DNA of 64,000 nt, from the NCBI RefSeq assembly GCF_002019595.1, contig NZ_KV917369.1, forward strand, positions 4,542,624-4,606,623, in the 5' to 3' direction. Both the position numbers and the translations under genes were made by a program. Below, piece by piece: positions 1 to 8,647 of the stretch (position 1 is its first letter; each line of letters begins with the position of its first letter). Source of the DNA: Priestia abyssalis. GTDB lineage: Bacteria; Bacillota; Bacilli; Bacillales; Bacillaceae_H. A model generated the notes under the pieces. The model was not told the DNA's origin, did not search any database, and saw only the letters and a list, made by a program, of their open reading frames with translations.

Positions 1-1
1 A

Positions 2-439
2 AAAGGAGAATATGCAACCGATGACCACCTCTCCTTCGCCGCTCAGCTATTCGAAACGGTCGGAATCGTATCTGTCGTCAACGAAAACCTTTTACATGCC
101 GTTACAGGTCTCTCAGGAAGCGGGCCGGCCTATGTCTATTACTTGGTAGAATCAATGGAAAAAGCAGCTGAACAAATTGGAATTGAGGGTCCTGTTGCAA
201 AAGATCTTATTCTTCAAACATTAATCGGAGCAGCTGAAATGTTAAAGCAATCTCCAAAACACCCTGCTGTATTGCGCAAAGAAGTAACGAGTCCAGGAGG
301 AACGACAGAAGCAGGCATCCAAAAACTCGAAACATACCACTTCCAAGAAGCGATGGTTGAATGCATTAAGCGAGCTGCCGATCGCTCGAAAGAATTAGGG
401 ACGGCTATTGAGGAAGAAATATTAACTAAGCGAGGTTGA
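2..439 (+). CDS. proC: pyrroline-5-carboxylate reductase, C-terminal part (5' end outside window)
   Basis: Reduces 1-pyrroline-5-carboxylate to proline with NAD(P)H in the cytoplasm, the last step of proline synthesis. The frame is open from base 2 and gives about 145 residues. It contains the family signature AVTGLSGSGPAYVYYLVE followed by the helical dimerisation domain and the motif VTSPGGTTEAGI. The Rossmann domain lies upstream of the window. B. subtilis has its paralogue proI (yqjO) close to namA (yqjM) and rnz, so this copy is most likely the proI orthologue. The gene ends inside the left arm of a strong hairpin. Confidence 0.93.
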   Translation, partial: KGEYATDDHLSFAAQLFETVGIVSVVNENLLHAVTGLSGSGPAYVYYLVESMEKAAEQIGIEGPVAKDLILQTLIGAAEMLKQSPKHPAVLRKEVTSPGGTTEAGIQKLETYHFQEAMVECIKRAADRSKELGTAIEEEILTKRG

Positions 440-540
440 CTCAAAAGGTCTAAAGAGCAGACCTTTTGAGTCAACCTCCTGAAAGGACCCGTCATGGGAA
501 TCCAGAAAAATCAAGGATTTAGTGACGGGGGCCCTTTCAG
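433..540 (+). repeat. double-hairpin repeat, copy 1; probable proC terminator
   Basis: Hairpin A has perfect 19-bp arms, AGGTTGACTCAAAAGGTCT (433-451) and its complement (459-477), around the loop AAAGAGC. Hairpin B follows (arms about 479-494 and 523-540, CTGAAAGG...CCTTTCAG) and is less perfect than in other copies, with an inner stem AATCC/GGATT. Related elements lie at 18406-18510 and 54071-54172, and single-hairpin relatives at 14930 and 28715. The position right after a stop codon suggests transcription termination. The rest of the gap to namA (541-728) shows nothing clear beyond a possible -10 (TATACT) near 690. Confidence 0.8.
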
Positions 541-728
541 TAAAAAATTATTTTTGCTGCTTATTCATCACTTATGGGACAATCACAGACTATAAATTGA
601 ACGGAAGCGGACACTTCATTAACGCAATTGTATCTTGTCGGACAGTCAAAGCTTATTACGTGAGTTAAGCACACGTCCAGTGATATACTGTCAATGTTTA
701 GAAAATCGAAATAAATGGAGGTTTAAGG

Positions 729-1745
729 ATGTCCGCATTATTATTCTCCCCATATTCAGTTAAAAATGTCACCCTTAAAAATCGAATCGTCATGTCGCCG
801 ATGTGCATGTATTCTTGTCAAAACGAAGATGGAAAAGTTGAAAATTGGCATCTTACCCATTATACGAGTCGAGCTGTGGGGCAAGTCGGATTGATTATGG
901 TAGAAGCAACAGCCGTTACTCCACAAGGAAGAATTTCTGTCAATGATCTTGGCATCTGGAGTGATGAGCATATTCCTGGATTAAGCCGATTAGTTTCCAT
1001 GATTAAAGAGCATGGTTCTGCCACAGCCATCCAACTCGCTCATGCAGGGAGAAAAGCAACTGTGCCGGGGGAGATTGCAGCCCCTTCTGCCATTGCGTTT
1101 GACGAAAAAATGAAACAGCCAAAAGAAATGACCAAAGAAGATATTAAACAAACCGTTCTGGCATTTCAAGAAGCAGCAAAAAGAGCCAAAACAGCCGGGT
1201 TTGACATCATTGAGCTTCATGGGGCACATGGCTACTTACTAAACGAATTTTTATCTCCATTAAGCAATAAACGAACTGATGAATACGGCGGCTCAAGTGA
1301 AAATCGCTATCGTCTTTTAAAAGAAGTGATTGAATCCGTAAAGGAAGTATGGGACGGTCCATTATTCGTCCGTATTTCCGCTCATGATTATCATGAAGAA
1401 GGACTGACAGCTGAAGACTATATGACGTTCGGGAAGTGGATGAAGCGGGACGGCGTCGATTTAATTGATGTTAGCTCCGGTGCCGTTGTTCCCGCTCGTA
1501 TCCCTACATATCCCGGCTATCAAGTGAAGTTTTCTGAAACGGTAAAATATGGAGCTGATATTGATACAGGAACTGTCGGTCTCATTACAAGCGGGTTGCA
1601 TGCGGAGGAAATCTTGCAAAACGGCCGGGCCAATTTAATCTTTATCGGGCGAGAATTATTACGTAACCCTTATTGGCCGCGGACAGCTGCCCGTGAGCTC
1701 GGAGTAGAAATCAAAGCTCCTGCTCAATACAAGCGCGGCTGGTAA
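729..1745 (+). CDS. namA: old yellow enzyme family NADPH dehydrogenase NamA/YqjM
   Basis: Cytoplasmic FMN enzyme that reduces activated C=C bonds of enones and nitro compounds with NADPH; in B. subtilis YqjM is linked to oxidative-stress and xenobiotic responses. At 338 residues it has the family length. It carries the YqjM-type redox-tuning Cys26 (SPMCMYS) with Tyr28, the substrate-binding pair His164/His167 (ELHGAHGY), the FMN segment [11 protein letters not shown], and the C-terminal [13 protein letters not shown]. An AGGAGG-like site (TGGAGG) precedes the ATG. It is monocistronic here, as the neighbouring rnz faces it from the other strand. Confidence 0.95.
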   Translation: MSALLFSPYSVKNVTLKNRIVMSPMCMYSCQNEDGKVENWHLTHYTSRAVGQVGLIMVEATAVTPQGRISVNDLGIWSDEHIPGLSRLVSMIKEHGSATAIQLAHAGRKATVPGEIAAPSAIAFDEKMKQPKEMTKEDIKQTVLAFQEAAKRAKTAGFDIIELHGAHGYLLNEFLSPLSNKRTDEYGGSSENRYRLLKEVIESVKEVWDGPLFVRISAHDYHEEGLTAEDYMTFGKWMKRDGVDLIDVSSGAVVPARIPTYPGYQVKFSETVKYGADIDTGTVGLITSGLHAEEILQNGRANLIFIGRELLRNPYWPRTAARELGVEIKAPAQYKRGW

Positions 1746-1865
1746 AAAAGCGCAAGCATCTTGGGCAAAAAAGCCGACTAAAGGCGCCGCGTCAATCACC
1801 AACGTTGGCATAACCCCCATCCTGCGGGCCCAAGGAAATAGGGATTAACCCCGTATACGCTTTTT
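1745..1865. repeat. intergenic repeat with core shared with the 42.4-kb element
   Basis: Lies between the convergent genes namA and rnz. The ends carry AAAAAAGCGCAAGC and ATACGCTTTTTGCC, an inverted repeat that could also end transcription. The segment GCCGACTAAAGGCGCCGCG plus the following TCAATCACCAACGTTGG (about 1772-1808) closely matches, on the opposite strand, the centre of the element at 42353-42605. The two appear to share a core but have different ends. Nothing else is recognised in the remaining 150 bases before rnz. Confidence 0.55.
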
Positions 1866-2010
1866 GCCTTATGAGGGCAATCATCTTTTCCCGTGCTGAG
1901 CTAGACACCAGTACTGGTCGAAAAATTATACTTTCTTACTATTTTAAAAACCAACTACTAAGAAAAGAGACAGGCAATTTCTGTCTCTTTTCCTAGGAAT
2001 GGATACATGT

Positions 2011-2931
2011 TTATTTCAAAACAGCAATACACTTGAAGTCCTCTGCGATTTCTGTATCTTCAAAAATTTCCCTCGCATCGTTTAATAATATATTCGTATG
2101 TTCTGACTGGTAACGGGAGCTAATGTGAGTTAGGATAAGTTTTTGCACATTTGCTTCTTTCGCTATCATTGCTGCTTGAGCAGCGGTCGAGTGAAAATAA
2201 TCATAGGCAAGAACCCCGTCTTCTGAAGCAAAAGTAGATTCATGCACCAAAACGTTGGCATCCCTTGCCAGTGTAATACTTTGAGGGCAAAATCTTGTAT
2301 CACCAAGAATCGCTAATATTCTTCCTTTTTGAGGAGAACCGATAAAATCATGCCCATTCACCACTCTCCCATCTTCCAGCTGGACCGTTTCCCCTTTTTT
2401 TAGCTGCTGATAAACAGGTCCAGGCGGTACATTGGCTTCTTTTAATTTTTCCACTAATAAAGTACCGGGCAAATCCTTTTCAATGATTCGATAACCATAA
2501 GAAGGAATCCCATGTTCCAGCAACATAGTTTCTACCATAAACGTATCATCTTCAAAAACGATTCCCTCTGTTATTTCCACAATCTCTATCAGATACTTTA
2601 CATGGGTTTGACTGACAGTTAATGATGTCTCAATAAATGCTTTAATCCCTTGTGGGCCATATATAGTCAGCTTCGACTCTCCCCCTTGGAAGGATCGGCT
2701 GCCTAATAAACCGGGTAATCCAAAAATGTGGTCTCCATGAAGATGAGTAATAAATATTTTTTCAATCTTTCTAGGTTTAATCGATGTATGTAAAATTTGA
2801 TGCTGAGTGGCCTCTCCACAATCAAATAGCCACGTAGATCCTCTCTCTTGAAGAAGCTGCACAGCAATGGATGATACGTTGCGGTGTTTAGCTGGAACAC
2901 CTGCACCCGTTCCTAAGAATAACAATTCCAA
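2011..2931 (-). CDS. rnz: ribonuclease Z (tRNA 3'-endonuclease)
   Basis: Zinc-dependent beta-lactamase-fold endonuclease that cuts the 3' trailer of tRNA precursors lacking encoded CCA. The 306-residue length matches Bacillus RNase Z (about 307). The metal motif THLHGDH is at residues 62-68, with further ligands in LAILGDTRF and in the HST and LTHIS segments near the C-terminus. The start is TTG with AGGGA nine bases upstream. It lies next to namA, as in B. subtilis (yqjK-yqjM region). Confidence 0.95.
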   Translation of the reverse strand: MELLFLGTGAGVPAKHRNVSSIAVQLLQERGSTWLFDCGEATQHQILHTSIKPRKIEKIFITHLHGDHIFGLPGLLGSRSFQGGESKLTIYGPQGIKAFIETSLTVSQTHVKYLIEIVEITEGIVFEDDTFMVETMLLEHGIPSYGYRIIEKDLPGTLLVEKLKEANVPPGPVYQQLKKGETVQLEDGRVVNGHDFIGSPQKGRILAILGDTRFCPQSITLARDANVLVHESTFASEDGVLAYDYFHSTAAQAAMIAKEANVQKLILTHISSRYQSEHTNILLNDAREIFEDTEIAEDFKCIAVLK

Positions 2932-3081
2932 TTTATAAATTCCCTCCCACTTCTAGACGGTTTCTGTCTTTCTGGCATATCATGTGCAAGTCAAGATTCG
3001 TAACTGCATAAAAGCATTACACTCATTGTATTGGTTCTCCCTATTATACAAAATTTTTGCTTTAAGGCGAATTTGAGATTT

Positions 3082-3171
3082 AAACGGCCGACAAACATTC
3101 CCGAAAGAATGTTTGTCAGCCGTTTATGCATAATGAAATGGACATGGGCAGACGCCCATGTCCATTTCATT
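3082..3171. terminator. pair of hairpins between the aminotransferase gene and rnz
   Basis: The first hairpin has 19-base arms (3082-3100 and 3107-3125) with one mismatch and loop CCGAAA. The second has perfect 18-bp arms AATGAAATGGACATGGGC (3132-3149) and complement (3154-3171) with loop AGAC. It lies immediately downstream of the aminotransferase stop on the minus strand, so it probably ends the mmsA-aminotransferase transcript. There is no long T tract. The two-hairpin layout resembles the other intergenic elements here, but the sequences differ. Confidence 0.65.
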
Positions 3172-3188
3172 GTGTGGATTTAGTTTAA

Positions 3189-4535
3189 TTAATTAAGAGC
3201 ATTCACAAACGTCTTAATGAGAAACTCCAAATCTTCTTCGGTAATATTTAACGGGGGAGAAAGAGTCAAGACATTGTTATAACCTGCCACCGTGGCTCCG
3301 TTTTTTCCGATGATTAAACCATTTTGTTTACAACCCGCAATCACCTCATTAACCATCGCCGGATTTAATGGCTCTTTCGTCTCTTTGCTTTCCACCAGTT
3401 CTACACCGATAAGCAGCCCCTTCCCCCTCACATCCCCTACATGAGGATGATGTTGAAGGGCCTCTTTCAATTCACCCAGCAAATAAGCTCCAAGCTGTTT
3501 GGACCGCTCAAATAAATTCTCACGTTCCATAATCTCCAGATTTTTTACCGCTACAGCACACGCTGCCGGATTGCCCCCGAACGTGTTGACGTGTCTTAAA
3601 TAATCGTATTCTTCCGTTCCTTTGAACGCCTCATAGATTTCCCGTTTTACCGCCGTTGCTGATAACGGAAGATATGCGCTTGTAATGCCTTTAGCCATTG
3701 TGATAATATCCGGTTTTACGCCGTAATTCATGTGCCCGAATGCTTCTCCAGTCCGTCCGAAGCCGCAAATGACTTCGTCTACAATCAAAAGAGCCCCATG
3801 TTTTTCGCATGCTTCTTTGACTCCTTGGAGATATCCATCAGGCGGCATCAACACCCCGCCGCCTGTAATAATTGGCTCCATGATGACACCTGCAATCGTC
3901 TCGCTTAACTCCCACGTCATGGCGCGATCAATCGCTTGGACAGAAGGAAGATCACATGGTGCACAATTTTCTGGTTCAGGAGAACGATATGAATCCGGCG
4001 GTGCAACATGAATAAAACCAGGTGCCAGCGGTTCATACTTGTATTTGCGCTGCGCCTGCCCTGTCGCGGCTAACGATCCCATCGAGTTTCCATGATAAGC
4101 CCTGTAGCGTGAGATAAATTTATAGCGCTGATGCTCACCTCTTTGTTGGTGATATTGGCGAGCAATCTTAAACGCTGCTTCATTGGCCTCAGACCCGCTG
4201 TTTGAAAAGAAAATGACATAATCTCCTCCCAGCAGCTCATTTAACTTTTCAGCCAACTGGATTGCCGGAACATGGCTTTGAGTTAAAGGAAAATAAGATA
4301 CTTGCTTTAACTGTTCATAAGCCGCTTCCGCCAGTTCTTGCCGCCCATATCCCGCATTCACACACCACAGTCCAGCCATCCCGTCCAAAAAGCGCTTTCC
4401 TTCATGGTCCGTTACCCAAGCTCCTTCTGCCTTGGTGACAACCATCGTTCCTTGGGGACTGTATGGTTTCATCGAGTGCCACACATATTTCTCATCCTTT
4501 GAAAGCAAATCTTGATTCTGTCCTAACTGAACCAT
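3189..4535 (-). CDS. class III omega-aminotransferase, probable beta-alanine:pyruvate aminotransferase
   Basis: PLP enzyme expected to move the amino group of beta-alanine (or 3-aminoisobutyrate) to an oxo acid, giving malonate (or methylmalonate) semialdehyde. It has 448 residues and a class III fold: phosphate-binding SNSGSEANEAA (111-121), AYHGNS, VDEVICGFGRTG with Asp253, and the Schiff-base lysine in TMAKGITS (Lys282). It is 20 bases downstream of the semialdehyde dehydrogenase gene, so its product is probably that enzyme's substrate. Other class III substrates (taurine, putrescine, 4-aminobutyrate) cannot be excluded; the assignment rests mainly on the pyrimidine-catabolic neighbours. 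Confidence 0.85.
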   Translation of the reverse strand: MVQLGQNQDLLSKDEKYVWHSMKPYSPQGTMVVTKAEGAWVTDHEGKRFLDGMAGLWCVNAGYGRQELAEAAYEQLKQVSYFPLTQSHVPAIQLAEKLNELLGGDYVIFFSNSGSEANEAAFKIARQYHQQRGEHQRYKFISRYRAYHGNSMGSLAATGQAQRKYKYEPLAPGFIHVAPPDSYRSPEPENCAPCDLPSVQAIDRAMTWELSETIAGVIMEPIITGGGVLMPPDGYLQGVKEACEKHGALLIVDEVICGFGRTGEAFGHMNYGVKPDIITMAKGITSAYLPLSATAVKREIYEAFKGTEEYDYLRHVNTFGGNPAACAVAVKNLEIMERENLFERSKQLGAYLLGELKEALQHHPHVGDVRGKGLLIGVELVESKETKEPLNPAMVNEVIAGCKQNGLIIGKNGATVAGYNNVLTLSPPLNITEEDLEFLIKTFVNALN

Positions 4536-4555
4536 CTCTTCTTCCCCCTTATCAT

Positions 4556-6031
4556 TTAAAAGTCAAAACGAGATGTAATCATTTTTTTACGTGTGTAGAA
4601 ATTCACACCATCTTTTCCGTTAACATGGAGGTCACCGTAGAACGAGTCTTTCCATCCTGAAAATGGGAAGAAAGCCATTGTGGCAGGTACACCTACATTA
4701 ATTCCAAGCATTCCAGCATCTGCCTCTTCACGGAATTGACGAATAGCCGCCGCATCTTTCGTATAAATTGTCGCGCCATTCCCAAAACGCGACTTACGAA
4801 TATATTCAAGCGCCTCACCTATGTCTTCAGCGCGCAGTAAACTTAATACCGGGGCAAAAATTTCCTCTTTCGCAATCGTCATCTCCGGAGTTACCCGATC
4901 AAAAATCGTTGCTCCCAAAAAGTTTCCTTGCTGAAGCTCGTTCATTTCTTTTCTGCCGTCTCGAACAAGCTCGGCTCCTTCTTCAATCCCTTTTTCAATG
5001 TACTGAAGCACTTTGGAACGATGCTGCTCACGAATGACAGGAGTCAACAGCACCTCATCATCCATTCCGCTTCCAATGACAAGCTCATCTGCTTTTTGTT
5101 TCAGCATTTTAACAAACTCATCACTGCGCGTGTCGTCTCCTACCAATACGACGGCACTGCATGCCATGCAGCGCTGCCCCGCACTGCCATATGCAGAGCT
5201 GATAATGTGTTGGACTGCTTTTCCCATATCACAATCCGGCATGACAAGATGATGATTTTTCGCTCCTGAAAGTGCTTGAACCCTTTTCCCTTCTGCAGCT
5301 GCCCGTTCGTATACATATTTGGCAACAGGCTGAGATCCAACAAATGAAACCGCTTTAATATCTCCATGCTCAAGAAGGCCGTTTACAACATCATGCGCAC
5401 CATGCACCACGTTTAACACCCCGGCCGGTCCGCCTGCTTTCGAAAAAAGCTCAACCAGCTTATTTGCTAAAATCGGCGTTCGTTCAGACGGTTTTAATAC
5501 AAACGTATTACCGCATGCCACAGCAAGAGGGAACATCCATAAAGGAACCATCATCGGAAAATTAAATGGTGCAATTCCTCCTACAACACCTAACGGATAT
5601 CGATACATTTCCGAGTCGATTTCTTCTGCAATGTTTCCCAGCGTTTCCCCCATTAACAAAGAAGGCGCACCTGTTGCAAATTCTACGCATTCGATTCCGC
5701 GCTGCACTTCTCCATACGCCTCTTTATATGCCTTTCCGTTTTCTTGGACAACCAGTTCCGCCAATTCTTCGTGATGCTCCATCAACAATGAATGGTATTT
5801 GAACAAAATACGGGCACGCTTAGGTACAGGAACGTTTTTCCATGTTTTAAACGCTTGCGAGGCTGCCTGTACAGCAAGATTGACATCCGCTTTCGTGGAA
5901 ATCGGTACCTTGGCGAGCACTTCTCTTGTTGCGGGATTAATGACTTCCAATGTTTCACTGCTTTGGGCCGATATCCATTGACCGTTAATGTAGTTTTGGA
6001 GAATGACAGTTTCATTTTTTACAATTGACAT
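4556..6031 (-). CDS. mmsA: CoA-acylating (methyl)malonate-semialdehyde dehydrogenase
   Basis: Converts malonate semialdehyde to acetyl-CoA, or methylmalonate semialdehyde to propionyl-CoA, with NAD+, CoA and CO2 release. It has 491 residues from the chosen ATG, which has AAGGGGG seven bases upstream. Aldehyde dehydrogenase features are [10 protein letters not shown], the cofactor loop [15 protein letters not shown], and catalytic Cys288 in GSAGQRCMA. The GQRCM context and PFNFPMM are typical of the MmsA/IolA group. With the aminotransferase it would finish pyrimidine degradation; it also serves valine and inositol breakdown in other bacteria. Confidence 0.92.
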   Translation of the reverse strand: MSIVKNETVILQNYINGQWISAQSSETLEVINPATREVLAKVPISTKADVNLAVQAASQAFKTWKNVPVPKRARILFKYHSLLMEHHEELAELVVQENGKAYKEAYGEVQRGIECVEFATGAPSLLMGETLGNIAEEIDSEMYRYPLGVVGGIAPFNFPMMVPLWMFPLAVACGNTFVLKPSERTPILANKLVELFSKAGGPAGVLNVVHGAHDVVNGLLEHGDIKAVSFVGSQPVAKYVYERAAAEGKRVQALSGAKNHHLVMPDCDMGKAVQHIISSAYGSAGQRCMACSAVVLVGDDTRSDEFVKMLKQKADELVIGSGMDDEVLLTPVIREQHRSKVLQYIEKGIEEGAELVRDGRKEMNELQQGNFLGATIFDRVTPEMTIAKEEIFAPVLSLLRAEDIGEALEYIRKSRFGNGATIYTKDAAAIRQFREEADAGMLGINVGVPATMAFFPFSGWKDSFYGDLHVNGKDGVNFYTRKKMITSRFDF

Positions 6032-6192
6032 TGCATTACCCCCTTGAGCAATTAACAAAGAATTTGTTTCCTATTATGTATCATTTTTCTTGGTAATTCA
6101 TTAGACATAATGTGAAATAGTCACGCTGGAACATTTCACAAATTGAGTAGTGAATATCTCTCCCGTTCACGTAAAATAAAGAAAAACTAAAA

Positions 6193-6224
6193 AAGAGACG
6201 ATACCGCTCCCGGTATCATCTCTT
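6193..6224 (-). terminator. rho-independent terminator after the pucR-type gene
   Basis: Arms AAGAGACGATACCG (6193-6206) and CGGTATCATCTCTT (6211-6224) around a 4-base loop; read on the minus strand the hairpin is followed by a T-rich tail (TTTTAGTTTTTC). It lies 17 bases beyond the regulator stop, which makes mmsA a separate transcription unit. Confidence 0.85.
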
Positions 6225-6240
6225 CTGCACGTCTCTTCCC

Positions 6241-7830
6241 TCAAGAAGAGATTTGATCCGTTTTTGAAAATAAATAATCATACACCATGATCATAAATTC
6301 GATGGCCATCCTTTTTTTCGGTTCCATAAAATCGCCGCCCAGAAGCTTTTCCAACTTTTCAATACGATGATATAACGTTTGTCTTACTACAAACAAACGC
6401 TTTGCCGTTTCTTGTTTCGATCCGTTACATTCCAGATAGATTTTTAAGGTTTCCATTAACTTCCCATTATATTGCCGATCATATGTTAAAACAGGCTCTA
6501 AATACTCCATCATGACATCTCGTAAATCTTTAGGTTGTTGAATCAGGGACAGTACACGGTACATATGCAAATCGTCATAAAAATGGATAGAAGAATTCGG
6601 CTCAAGCTTCTCCTGGACTTTTATTGTTTCCAAAGCGGTTTGGTAGCTTTTATGAATGTCCAAAACATTCTGTACAAGTTTTCCGATTCCCAGCAGATGA
6701 ACAAACGAGTTTTGTCTTTTGCTGTAATCGGTATTCAAAAATCTCGTAAACCCTTCCTCCAGCCTTTGTTTCCATGTGTGAACAGAGCGCTTGTTGATTA
6801 AAACCAAAATAAAATCATTGCGCCGTTCCGCTGCAAATAATTCAAAGCCATGCTGTTCAAAAAGTGTCTTTAAAAACATTTTTAAATACGTAAAGTCGAC
6901 AGAATGGTTTTTAGGGTTTGGTCTGCATACACATGCGATGGACCCGTTGGCAAACCCTTTTACATTCGCTTCTTCTAAATGATGCAGCAAATCCCCTTCT
7001 GCCAGCTCACCTGTCAGCCACTTTATGATCCACTCCGCTTCATCTACCCGTTTCTTTTCTGCTACATACAAATCCCTCAGAAAATGCTGGGCGAGCGCTG
7101 TTGCCGTACGATCAAGCGCCAATAAATCAAATTCTGTTAACTGCCCGTATGGAGAGACGACAAAAAGCTCTGCATAGTTGCGGTTTAACACTTGAATGAC
7201 ATGTTTAGCATTAGATCTTTCGGCAGCGTCATTAGAGAGTGAGGACAGTAATTCCCTTTTCCTTTTCATATTTGCTTCAGGTACAAAGAATGTCTCATTT
7301 TCGTTTAGTTTTATAATCACTTGTAAATCCGTATATTGGTGAAAAAAATGGAGAATTGGTTCGTAGTGGTCAATGGTCAATAGCATTTTGTGGAGTTTCT
7401 GGGAGTAATTTTCCAAATCGGAAATCATTTGATAATGTTGGTTGATCAGCAGAGAGTGAATATCTTGGGTAATCTCAATAAATGGAACTTCTTGATGAAA
7501 GAGAATGATAGGAAACTGATGCTGATTAGCAATATTGATTACTTCTGAAGGAATTTCTGAGGTATATGTACCTATTTCAATGCATAAGCCGGCTGCCTTG
7601 CACTCGATTAGCTGTTCTAAAAAAGAGATGAACATTTGCTCATTTTTTTTCCATCCGACCCCTGTCGACAGAATAAGTTCGTTCCCTTTTAACAACTGCT
7701 TTATTTTAGTCACTTCCATAATATGGACCCACTTTACAGGTCGATGGAGACCCTCTATTCCTGCCGCTACTTCACTTGCGACAAAATGCTTTCGTTTTAA
7801 AACTTCCTGGACAGTAAAATATGACTTCAA
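6241..7830 (-). CDS. PucR family transcriptional regulator
   Basis: Cytoplasmic regulator of about 529 residues with the PucR layout: an N-terminal PucR domain (FTVQEVLKRKHFVASEVAAG, about 6-160), a middle GGDEF-like region without catalytic motifs, and a C-terminal HTH_30 helix-turn-helix (ETAKRLFVVRQTLYHRIEKL, about 478-500). PucR in B. subtilis controls purine catabolism; the setting here suggests control of the flanking pyrimidine-catabolic genes. The start is TTG with a GGCGGTG site five bases upstream. It could act as activator or repressor; the sequence does not say. Confidence 0.88.
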   Translation of the reverse strand: MKSYFTVQEVLKRKHFVASEVAAGIEGLHRPVKWVHIMEVTKIKQLLKGNELILSTGVGWKKNEQMFISFLEQLIECKAAGLCIEIGTYTSEIPSEVINIANQHQFPIILFHQEVPFIEITQDIHSLLINQHYQMISDLENYSQKLHKMLLTIDHYEPILHFFHQYTDLQVIIKLNENETFFVPEANMKRKRELLSSLSNDAAERSNAKHVIQVLNRNYAELFVVSPYGQLTEFDLLALDRTATALAQHFLRDLYVAEKKRVDEAEWIIKWLTGELAEGDLLHHLEEANVKGFANGSIACVCRPNPKNHSVDFTYLKMFLKTLFEQHGFELFAAERRNDFILVLINKRSVHTWKQRLEEGFTRFLNTDYSKRQNSFVHLLGIGKLVQNVLDIHKSYQTALETIKVQEKLEPNSSIHFYDDLHMYRVLSLIQQPKDLRDVMMEYLEPVLTYDRQYNGKLMETLKIYLECNGSKQETAKRLFVVRQTLYHRIEKLEKLLGGDFMEPKKRMAIEFMIMVYDYLFSKTDQISS

Positions 7831-7944
7831 ATTGACACCGCCCTCTTTAATGATTACTTTTACATAATCATATAATATTTGGACAAGATTAAAAAGAATT
7901 TTTTGTATTTTCTATCATTTATATCCAGGCAGTATCACTTTTGC

Positions 7945-8124
7945 TTATCCATTTACCGATATTTTCTCCAACAGCCTTCCACGTTTTTTTGCGCCGTCTA
8001 TAATACGGTCCATTTCGTCCTTATAAAATAACAGATCCTTTACCGTAACTGCATTTAATATTTCCATTTTTAATTTATCGAGCAAAGCGCATTCCTCTTT
8101 CGTCATCCATTCACGTACGTTCAT
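7945..8124 (-). CDS. small 59-residue protein, possibly a divergent Spo0E-like phosphatase
   Basis: An open frame of 59 residues with a good ribosome site (AAAGGATGA) six bases before its ATG. The protein reads as two short helices with a basic tail: KEECALLDKLKMEIL, a turn, then LLFYKDEMDRIIDGAKKR. The size and helix-turn-helix-like hairpin recall Spo0E-family aspartyl-phosphate phosphatases, but the usual SQELD motif is represented only by YKDEMD, so the key serine and glutamine are missing. If related, it may bind a response regulator without dephosphorylating it. It stands alone between the pucR-type gene and the 74-residue gene. Confidence 0.5.
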   Translation of the reverse strand: MNVREWMTKEECALLDKLKMEILNAVTVKDLLFYKDEMDRIIDGAKKRGRLLEKISVNG

Positions 8125-8222
8125 TGAGATTCATCCTTTCGTAGGTATCGCTTACTATAAAATACGAAGGCTTTCATTTTTTTAGGGGGTTATCCATACA
8201 TTGTCATAATTTTTTTATCCTT

Positions 8223-8266
8223 CATTAACTGGCAGTAAGATCTCCACTGATGGAAGATTCCTTTAT
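8223..8266. repeat. 44-bp repeat, copy 1 (partner at 38569-38612)
   Basis: CATTAACTGGCAGTAAGATC and the following bases match the segment at 38569-38612 at most positions (both contain GGCAGTAAGA, CCACT-ATGGAAG and TTCCTTTAT). No stem is obvious within it. It lies just before a hairpin at 8280-8320 in the gap downstream of the 74-residue gene. Confidence 0.7.
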
Positions 8267-8279
8267 GTAAAAAGAAAAA

Positions 8280-8320
8280 AGTGTTCCAACGGGGGTAAAT
8301 AAAAGCCCATTGAAACACTT
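8280..8320 (-). terminator. terminator hairpin of the pyrimidine operon
   Basis: Arms AGTGTTCCAACGGGGG and GCCCATTGAAACACT pair with a few mismatches around an A/T-rich loop. On the minus strand the stem is followed by TTTTTTCTTTTT. It lies about 90 bases after the last gene (8412) of the preT-preA-hydA-permease run, so it probably ends that operon. Confidence 0.75.
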
Positions 8321-8411
8321 AAACATATGATTAGATTTAGCCACTGCCGATCGCAACTTCGCTCATACTATTTACCTTGAAGCTGTTATTTCACTGTATG
8401 TTAGAAGATAA

Positions 8412-8636
8412 TTAAACAGGAGCATTTCCACGTTTTTGCTGCAGCAGTACAGATGAGAAATATTTACGGGCATCCGCCGTTAAGATGTGAAGAGTTTCCT
8501 GTTTTTCTCCATCCTTTGATTCTAATAACAAAAAAGCCCCGCTTAAATTTTCTGTCACACCTTTAATGGTGTACCCATTCTGGATGTAATAGTCGATTTT
8601 ATCTCTTTCTTCTACAAATTCTTTATAACTCGACAT
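8412..8636 (-). CDS. uncharacterised 74-residue protein at the end of the pyrimidine operon
   Basis: Not recognised. It has a strong ribosome site (AAGGGGG) ahead of ATG and starts 11 bases after the permease stop, so it is translated as part of the operon. The protein is soluble: a charged N-terminal helix (SYKEFVEERDKIDYYIQNG), then a probable beta-hairpin (TIKGVTENLSGAFLLLES, ETLHILTA), then a second helix ending in a basic tail. There is no metal motif, signal or membrane segment. A regulatory subunit or stabiliser of a pathway enzyme is possible, but only its position supports that. Confidence 0.8.
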   Translation of the reverse strand: MSSYKEFVEERDKIDYYIQNGYTIKGVTENLSGAFLLLESKDGEKQETLHILTADARKYFSSVLLQQKRGNAPV

Positions 8637-8647
8637 ATAAGTCCCCC

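Noticed and set aside
1745-1900. Cobalamin or c-di-GMP riboswitch near rnz
   Set aside because: G/C-rich pairs are present, but the conserved B12-box or GEMM core is not, and the gap lies between convergent genes.
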